A DNA stretch of 64,000 nt from Herbidospora cretacea (lineage in GTDB: Bacteria > Actinomycetota > Actinomycetes > Streptosporangiales > Streptosporangiaceae): contig NZ_BBXG01000023.1 in the NCBI RefSeq assembly GCF_001570605.1, positions 80,437 to 144,436 of the forward strand, in the 5' to 3' direction. Under the pieces are notes generated by a model, which was not told the DNA's origin, did no database searches, and saw only the letters and a program-made list of their open reading frames with translations. Both the position numbers and the translations under genes were made by a program. Below, in pieces: positions 59,161 through 64,000 of this stretch. Position 1 is the stretch's first letter, and every line of letters starts with the position of its first letter.

Positions 59161-60155
59161 GCGCCCGCTTCGGCGTGTCCCTATCCAGTGCGCTGGGGAT
59201 GGTTTTCGGGCCCCTTGCGCTGTCGATTAGGGACAAGCGGCGCGCGCTGAATCGGCCCGGCGCTCGTAGTTCCTGAAGCGTTGTCGATTGATCCGTTTCG
59301 CGACATTTTGTGATTGAGCGGGCGGATTGGGGTTGACCTGTTGTCACCAAATAGTCGGGCAGGAAGTCGAGTTCTCAGCTGCGGTGGCATGGAGGTCAGG
59401 TGAGTGGATTCGGGCGCTGATCATGCGCCCGTCTGGTGTCGGGGACAAGCGGGTTCCGGATGGTGACCATGAATCCGGGCGCTGATCATGCGCCCGTCTG
59501 GTGTCGGGGACAAGCGGGCTCCGGATGGTGACCAAGATCCGGGCGCTCTGCCACGAGGGCTGGAGCACCCCGCCTTCGGTCTCCGAGAGAGTTCATGTCC
59601 AAAGCGGGCGACATGTATAGCGCCAGGACTTGCTTACTGACGTCCACGCTGCCGAGAGGGCACACAGGTCTGCGCTGGACAGCGTTCTGAGTCTTTCCGC
59701 ATTCGCGAAAGAGGAGGCGCGGGGTTGAGTTGCGCCTGCTTGGACACCACGGGTATGCGGCGCGGCCTCCGTCCCTGATGCCATCCGGGCACGTCGAGCA
59801 GCCCGGCAGTGCGGCCAGCAGTGGCCCCGGTCCGGGCTGCGTCCTCGCTGAACATCAGGCTGCGCTGGCGCAGGCGCGACTTGTGGGCTTCTGTGAAGCG
59901 ACTGCGGTGGGGAACCCTGCGGCGGCGTGCCTCTGGTGAGACGCCAAGCGGGTGCGGGACGTCACGCCACCGTCCTGCTTCGCCGCATCTGTGGCGGTTT
60001 CTAAGGGGCGAGCGTTCGGCCGAGGACCGCAGTTTGGACACAGGGGGACCTGAAGGTAGGTGGCGGGTAGCTGGAGGCATACCCGCGTGTCGTGAAATGT
60101 CGGGCCTGACGGAAAGGCTCTCCGGCCGATCCGGCTCGTCGATGTCCTGAAATAT
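59161..60155. other. 1-kb stretch without genes
   Basis: Contains the 65-bp direct repeat at 59411 and otherwise short frames without ribosome binding sites. A repeated TGAAAT(G/A)TCGGGC occurs near 60095 and 60149. No gene was found. Confidence 0.5.
59411..59554. repeat. 65-bp direct repeat, two and a partial copy
   Basis: Copies begin at 59411 and 59476; the start of a third (CGGGCGCT) is at 59540. The two full copies differ at very few positions. Each contains GGGCGC-TGATCAT-GCGCCC, a hairpin with a TGATCA centre, and then GTCTGGTGTCGGGGACAAGC. Confidence 0.85.
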
Positions 60156-60170
60156 CGGGCGAGAAGCCCG
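60156..60170 (-). terminator. Short hairpin after the ArsR-SRPBCC gene
   Basis: CGGGC (60156-60160), five-base loop, GCCCG (60166-60170), 16 bp past the stop on the minus strand. Weak. Confidence 0.35.
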
Positions 60171-60186
60171 CCGCCCCGCCCCCGCC

Positions 60187-61020
60187 TCACGTCAGAGCCG
60201 CGAGCGTCTCCCCCGTCTCCAGGTAGGTCTTCAGGTTGGAGAGGATCGCCGGCCACCCCTGGCTGATCTGGGGAAGGATGGCGCTGCCCTCCATGAAGTC
60301 GTCATGGATCACTGTCAGTTTCACCAGGTCATCCACCGGCTCCAAAATGAACGTCACCTTCGAGCGCGGCTCCGCGCGCCACGCCTCCAGCTTCTCCCCG
60401 GCAAGGTCAACGGCCGCGGCGAAGTCGTCGGTCAGCGTGTGCCACGTGTACGTCAGCCGCGCGAACGGCTTCGATTCCAGCACCACCTGGTGCTCTGGAT
60501 CGTCCATCCGCACCTCACCCATGCCCCACGTCACCGACGCCCCCACCTCCCACGTCGACTCCAGCGACACGCCCCAGTAGCGCCGGGTGAACTCCGGTGT
60601 CGTCAGGGCCTCCCACAGGCGTTCGGGGGTGGTCTTGATGTAGGTCGTGTAGGCGAACTCGGTCGCGGTCATGGGCGCCTGCTCCAATGCTGTTCTGAGG
60701 TCGGCCAGGGCGCTCGCCCGGGCCCGGGTGTACTGGCCGAGCCAGCGGTCGGCGATGGCGTTCACGGGTTCCGCGTTCAAATAGTGAAGTTTTTCGCGGC
60801 CCCGCCTGGTCGTGGTGATCAGGCCGGCCGACTCCAGGACGGCCAGGTGCTTGCTCACCGACTGGCGGGCCATGGTCAGGCCGTCGCACAGCTGGCGCAG
60901 GGTCTGGCCGTTGACGGCGTTGAGCCGGTCGAGCAGCCTGCGGCGGCTCGGGTCGGCCAGCGCCCTGAACACGCCGTCGAACACGCCGTCGAACACACCG
61001 TCGAACACCTCGTCGCCCAC
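60187..61020 (-). CDS. ArsR-type repressor fused to an SRPBCC (AHSA1-like) domain
   Basis: 277 residues from GTG 61020. The winged helix is at about 12-95 (FRALADPSRRRLLDRLNAVNGQTLRQLCDGLTMARQSVSKHLAVLESAGLI). The SRPBCC domain is at about 120-272 (FAYTTYIKTTPERLWEALTTPEFTRRYWGVSLESTW...). Normally these are two adjacent genes. An in-frame ATG 61053 is less likely because it overlaps a -35 element. The N-terminus carries a 12-bp repeat expansion (VFDG units). The SRPBCC part may sense a hydrophobic ligand. Confidence 0.85.
   Translation of the reverse strand: MGDEVFDGVFDGVFDGVFRALADPSRRRLLDRLNAVNGQTLRQLCDGLTMARQSVSKHLAVLESAGLITTTRRGREKLHYLNAEPVNAIADRWLGQYTRARASALADLRTALEQAPMTATEFAYTTYIKTTPERLWEALTTPEFTRRYWGVSLESTWEVGASVTWGMGEVRMDDPEHQVVLESKPFARLTYTWHTLTDDFAAAVDLAGEKLEAWRAEPRSKVTFILEPVDDLVKLTVIHDDFMEGSAILPQISQGWPAILSNLKTYLETGETLAALT
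60967..61014. repeat. 12-bp tandem repeat in the ArsR-SRPBCC gene
   Basis: Four copies of GAACACGCCGTC or close variants lie in frame and encode repeated VFDG just before the helix-turn-helix. The last copy differs most. Copy-number change would alter the N-terminus in multiples of four residues. Confidence 0.85.
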
Positions 61021-61028
61021 GCCTTCGG

Positions 61029-61058
61029 ACGATAGGCAGCCAAACGGCTGCATGTCAA
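61029..61058 (-). promoter_or_regulatory. Candidate leaderless promoter and operator of the ArsR-SRPBCC gene
   Basis: TTGACA (61058-61053) and TATCGT (61034-61029) are spaced by 18 bp. GTG 61020 lies eight bases after the -10, which would give a leaderless mRNA. The spacer holds a perfect inverted repeat, GCAGCC-AAAC-GGCTGC (61036-61051), a good ArsR-type operator. The role is inferred. Confidence 0.5.
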
Positions 61059-61248
61059 CGACGGAAAATTTCTTCCAGGAGTCTGTAACGCGGCCGTAAG
61101 ACGGCTCGATTGAGGGATAGAGGCCGCTGATGTGTGTACCCCCGAGCACATATCGGCGGCCTCTTTCGTGCCCGGCCATCGATCCCGGTTATCCACAGGC
61201 GGGGTGGCGGGGTCCACCGTTTGGGCGGATCCGGGTACCGTTCGGTCT

Positions 61249-62169
61249 ATGGCATCGCCAACTGGAACCTCTGACGCCCCCTTCGGCCGCATGCTGACCG
61301 CGATGGTGACCCCTTTCACCGTCGACGGAGCCGTCGACTACGACGCCGCCCAGCGGCTTGCCGGCTATCTCGTCGACGAGCAGCGCAATGACGGCCTCGT
61401 CGTGAGCGGAACCACGGGTGAGAGCCCGACCACCACCGACGAGGAGAAAGAGCTTCTCGTCCGGGCCGTGGTCGAGGCGGTTGGCGACCGGGCTTTCGTC
61501 GTGGCGGGTGTCGGCACCTACGACACCGCTCACAGCGTCAAGGGGGCGAAGGCGGCCGAGCGGGCCGGCGCCCATGGGCTGCTGGCGGTGACGCCTTACT
61601 ACAGCCGCCCGCCGCAGGAGGGGATCTACCGGCACTTCGTGGCGATCGCCGACGCGACCGAGCTGCCGGTGATGCTCTATGACATCCCGGGGCGGTCTGT
61701 CGTCCCGATCTCGCGTGAGACGCTGATCCGGCTCTCCCAGCATCCGCGGATCGTCGCGGTGAAGGATGCCAAGGCAGACTTCCACACCACGTCCGAAGTC
61801 ATGCTCGCGGCCGAGTCACTTGCCTTCTATTCCGGCGACGACGCGGTGAACCTGCCATGGTTGTCGATCGGGGCGGCCGGGTTCGTGAGCGTGATCGGCC
61901 ACGTCGCGGGGGCCGACCTCGCGGAGATGATCGAGCGGTATCGCCAGGGTGACGTCGCGGGGGCCCGCGAGATCCACCGGCGTCTGGTGCCCGTCGTTTC
62001 GGGGATCATGAACCAGGCGGGTGGGGCGATCATGGCGAAGGCCGCTCTGAGACTTGTCGGCCAGGAAGCCGGTCCGATGCGGCTGCCGCTGGTCGAGGCG
62101 ACACCTGAACAGATTTCGCTGCTCCGCGCCGACCTCGTCGCGGGCGGCCTGAAGGTCATAGGAGATTGA
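61249..62169 (+). CDS. dapA: 4-hydroxy-tetrahydrodipicolinate synthase
   Basis: 306 residues. Typical motifs are GTTGES (54-59), TPYYSRPPQEG, LYDIPGRS (catalytic Tyr 144) and VAVKDAKAD with the Schiff-base Lys 172. It condenses pyruvate with aspartate semialdehyde in the lysine/DAP pathway. ATG 61249 has no clear ribosome binding site and lies seven bases after a TACCGT, so a leaderless transcript is possible. rnj follows after 38 bp. Confidence 0.96.
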   Translation: MASPTGTSDAPFGRMLTAMVTPFTVDGAVDYDAAQRLAGYLVDEQRNDGLVVSGTTGESPTTTDEEKELLVRAVVEAVGDRAFVVAGVGTYDTAHSVKGAKAAERAGAHGLLAVTPYYSRPPQEGIYRHFVAIADATELPVMLYDIPGRSVVPISRETLIRLSQHPRIVAVKDAKADFHTTSEVMLAAESLAFYSGDDAVNLPWLSIGAAGFVSVIGHVAGADLAEMIERYRQGDVAGAREIHRRLVPVVSGIMNQAGGAIMAKAALRLVGQEAGPMRLPLVEATPEQISLLRADLVAGGLKVIGD

Positions 62170-62207
62170 GTGCTTCTGGTTACACCCCATGATCTCGGGG
62201 TGCGTGC

Positions 62208-63893
62208 ATGAGCCATCCCCATCCGGAACTCGGCCCGCCTCCGCGGCTGCCCGAAGGAGGCCTGCGGATCGTCGCCCTGGGCGGGCTCGGTGAGATCGGC
62301 CGCAACATGGCGGTCTTCGAATACGAAGGCCGGTTGCTGATCGTCGACTGCGGGGTCCTGTTCCCCGAGGTCGACCAGCCCGGGGTCGACCTCATCCTGC
62401 CCGACTTCGAGTACATCCGCGATCGCCTCGACAAGATCGAGGCCGTCGTGCTGACCCACGCCCACGAAGACCACATCGGCGCGGTGCCCTACCTGCTGCG
62501 CGAGCGGCGGGACATCCCGCTCGTCGGGACCAGGCTGACGCTCGGGCTCATCGAGGCCAAGCTGACCGAACACCGCATCCAGCCGGTCACGGCCGAGGTG
62601 GTCGAGGGGGAGCGGCGCCGGTTCGGGCCGTTCGAGCTGGAGTTCTTCGCGGTCAACCACTCGATCCCCGACGCGCTCGCGGTCGCCGTGCGGACGCCCG
62701 CCGGGATCGTGCTGCACACCGGCGACTTCAAGATGGACCAGCTGCCGATGGACGGCCGGCTGACCGACCTGGGCGGGTTCGCCCGGCTCGGCGCCGAGGG
62801 CGTCGACCTGCTGATGTCCGACTCGACCAACGCCGAGGTGCCCGGGTTCGTCACCAGCGAGCGTGACATCGCGCCGGTGATCGACGACGTGATCCGGGTG
62901 GCCGACAAGCGCATCATCGTGGCGTGCTTCGCCTCCCACATCCACCGCGTGCAGCAGGTCGTCGACTCGGCCCAGAAACACGGCCGCAAGATCGCCCTCA
63001 TCGGGCGGTCGATGGTCCGCAACATGGGCGTCGCGCGGGAGCTCGGCTATCTCAAGGTGCCGGCCGGGATCCTGGTCGACTCGCGGGAGATCGAGGAGTG
63101 GCCGCCGGAAGACGTCGTGCTCATCTGCACCGGCTCGCAGGGCGAGCCGATGGCGGCGCTGTCGCGCATGGCCAACCGCGACCACCCGATCCGCATCGCC
63201 GAGGGCGACACGGTGCTGCTGGCGTCGTCGCTGGTCCCGGGCAACGAGACGGCGGTCAACAAGGTCATCAACGGGCTGACCCGGTGGGGCGCGAAGGTCG
63301 TCCACAAGGGCAACGCGCTGGTCCACGTGTCGGGCCACGCCGCCGCGGGTGAGCTGCTCTACGTGCTCAACGCCACCAAGCCGTCGAACTTCATGCCTGT
63401 TCACGGCGAATGGCGGCACCTGCGGGCCCACGCGCGGCTCGCCCGGCTGACCGGGGTGCCCGAGGAGAACGTCGTCATCGCCGAAGACGGGGTCGTGGTC
63501 GACCTGGTCGACGGCCAGGCGAAGGTGGTCGGCGCGGTCCCGGCCGGTTACGTCTTCGTCGACGGCACCTCCGTCGGCGACATCACCGAGGTCGCGCTGA
63601 AAGACCGGCGCATCCTGGGCGACGAGGGCTTCATCTCGATCGTGGTGGTCGTCGACTCGACCACGGGCCGCCTCACCGGAGGCCCGGAGATCACGGCGCG
63701 CGGCTCGGGCATCGACCCCGACTCGCTCGACGCGGTGATCCCGCAGATCGAGAAGGCCCTCAACGAGACGGCCGCGGCCGGGGTGGCCGACGTCCAGCAG
63801 ATCCGCCGGGTGCTCCGCCGCACCGTCGGCCGCTGGGTCAGCGACACCTACCGCCGCCGCCCGATGATCATCCCGGTGGTCGTCGAAGCCTGA
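62208..63893 (+). CDS. rnj: Ribonuclease J
   Basis: 561 residues of the metallo-beta-lactamase/beta-CASP ribonuclease family. Zinc motif HAHEDH (84-89), beta-CASP motifs VACFASHIHRVQQ and GSQGEPMAAL, and HVSGHAAAGELLYVL. It processes rRNA and mRNA with both endo- and 5'-exonuclease activity. It follows dapA as in many actinobacteria. A strong terminator and a dispersed element follow. Confidence 0.97.
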   Translation: MSHPHPELGPPPRLPEGGLRIVALGGLGEIGRNMAVFEYEGRLLIVDCGVLFPEVDQPGVDLILPDFEYIRDRLDKIEAVVLTHAHEDHIGAVPYLLRERRDIPLVGTRLTLGLIEAKLTEHRIQPVTAEVVEGERRRFGPFELEFFAVNHSIPDALAVAVRTPAGIVLHTGDFKMDQLPMDGRLTDLGGFARLGAEGVDLLMSDSTNAEVPGFVTSERDIAPVIDDVIRVADKRIIVACFASHIHRVQQVVDSAQKHGRKIALIGRSMVRNMGVARELGYLKVPAGILVDSREIEEWPPEDVVLICTGSQGEPMAALSRMANRDHPIRIAEGDTVLLASSLVPGNETAVNKVINGLTRWGAKVVHKGNALVHVSGHAAAGELLYVLNATKPSNFMPVHGEWRHLRAHARLARLTGVPEENVVIAEDGVVVDLVDGQAKVVGAVPAGYVFVDGTSVGDITEVALKDRRILGDEGFISIVVVVDSTTGRLTGGPEITARGSGIDPDSLDAVIPQIEKALNETAAAGVADVQQIRRVLRRTVGRWVSDTYRRRPMIIPVVVEA

Positions 63894-63902
63894 CCGCTCA
63901 CG

Positions 63903-63936
63903 ACAGTGGCCCCTCCTTGCGAGGAGGGGCCACTGT
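63903..63936 (+). terminator. Terminator after rnj
   Basis: Perfect 15-bp arms (ACAGTGGCCCCTCCT and its complement) with a 4-base loop, followed by GTGTTTCTC, 9 bp past the stop. A clear intrinsic terminator. Confidence 0.85.
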
Positions 63937-63947
63937 GTGTTTCTCAA

Positions 63948-63998
63948 AGCTCTTTCTCCGTTACGGCTCCGCCTGGCCGGCCCCGCCCGCCGCCCCCG
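63948..63998 (+). repeat. Dispersed 3'-end element, copy C
   Basis: AGCTCTTTCTCCGTTACGG and CTCCGCC, then GGCCCCGCCCGCCGC, matching copies at 40131 and 46451. It lies directly after the rnj terminator, oriented as rnj. It may continue beyond the window edge. Confidence 0.65.
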
Positions 63999-64000
63999 GC

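Noticed and set aside
59593..60080. Reverse-strand open frames before the ArsR-SRPBCC gene
   Set aside because: Arg/Pro-rich products without motifs or start signals.

Overview
The window is high-GC actinobacterial chromosome. Several things point this way: strong G/C bias at third codon positions, many GTG starts, 4-bp stop/start overlaps, an HspR-like regulator, UTRA-type GntR regulators, and the gene order rimP-nusA-ylxR-infB-DUF503-rbfA-DHH-truB-ribF-rpsO-pnp-M16 protease-dapB. The mix of accessory genes suggests a Streptosporangiales-like organism, but that is inference. No tRNA, rRNA, CRISPR array or complete insertion sequence was seen.

Layout. (1) 1-12,430 is accessory and metabolic. 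It holds a membrane-anchored NACHT NTPase with a compact FGE/sulfatase-modifier-like tail, a lyase/UTRA-like domain fused to a methyltransferase, an HxlR/NmrA-type redox pair, a GT87-like mannosyltransferase, a molybdopterin oxidoreductase with a b-type membrane anchor, a nucleotide-sugar epimerase with a small glycosyltransferase, and an ABC pair. (2) 12,460-20,850 is a reverse-strand polysaccharide or glycan operon (GtrA, a GT2-membrane mannosyltransferase fusion, a GT2 synthase) followed by a very long secreted sugar-dehydrogenase-like protein. (3) 21,160-30,850 carries a GntR/UTRA regulator, a GNAT enzyme, CutC, Hsp20 with an HspR-like repressor, a CitE-like DUF6986 protein, an FprA-type ferredoxin reductase and proS. 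(4) 30,920-46,400 is the conserved translation/RNA block, preceded by a DUF4439 ferritin-like pair and ending with pnp, an M16 protease and dapB. (5) 46,500-61,000 is a long accessory stretch between dapB and dapA. It begins with ordinary genes (menA, GNAT, CGNR, MocR, EamA). From 53,050 to 60,180 it becomes gene-poor and repeat-rich, with regulators (a double-HTH GntR, a GntR/UTRA and a RsbW-like ATPase) and RadC. (6) 61,000-64,000 returns to core genes with an ArsR-SRPBCC regulator, dapA and RNase J.

The most interesting structure lies outside ordinary genes: a 79-bp tandem array (five copies), two 15-bp minisatellites, duplicated long hairpins, a 65-bp direct repeat, and a short GC-rich element with the core CCGTTACGGCTCCGCC. 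That element occurs three times, each time just past the 3' end of a gene and in that gene's orientation. A 31-residue ORF with a strong ribosome binding site (48,658) lies opposite the 3' end of the MocR gene. No single gene set in the window proves a new defence or biosynthetic system. The best candidates are the NACHT/FGE-like protein with its overlapping partner at the left edge, the twin-HTH GntR with paired palindromes, and the dispersed 3'-end element.
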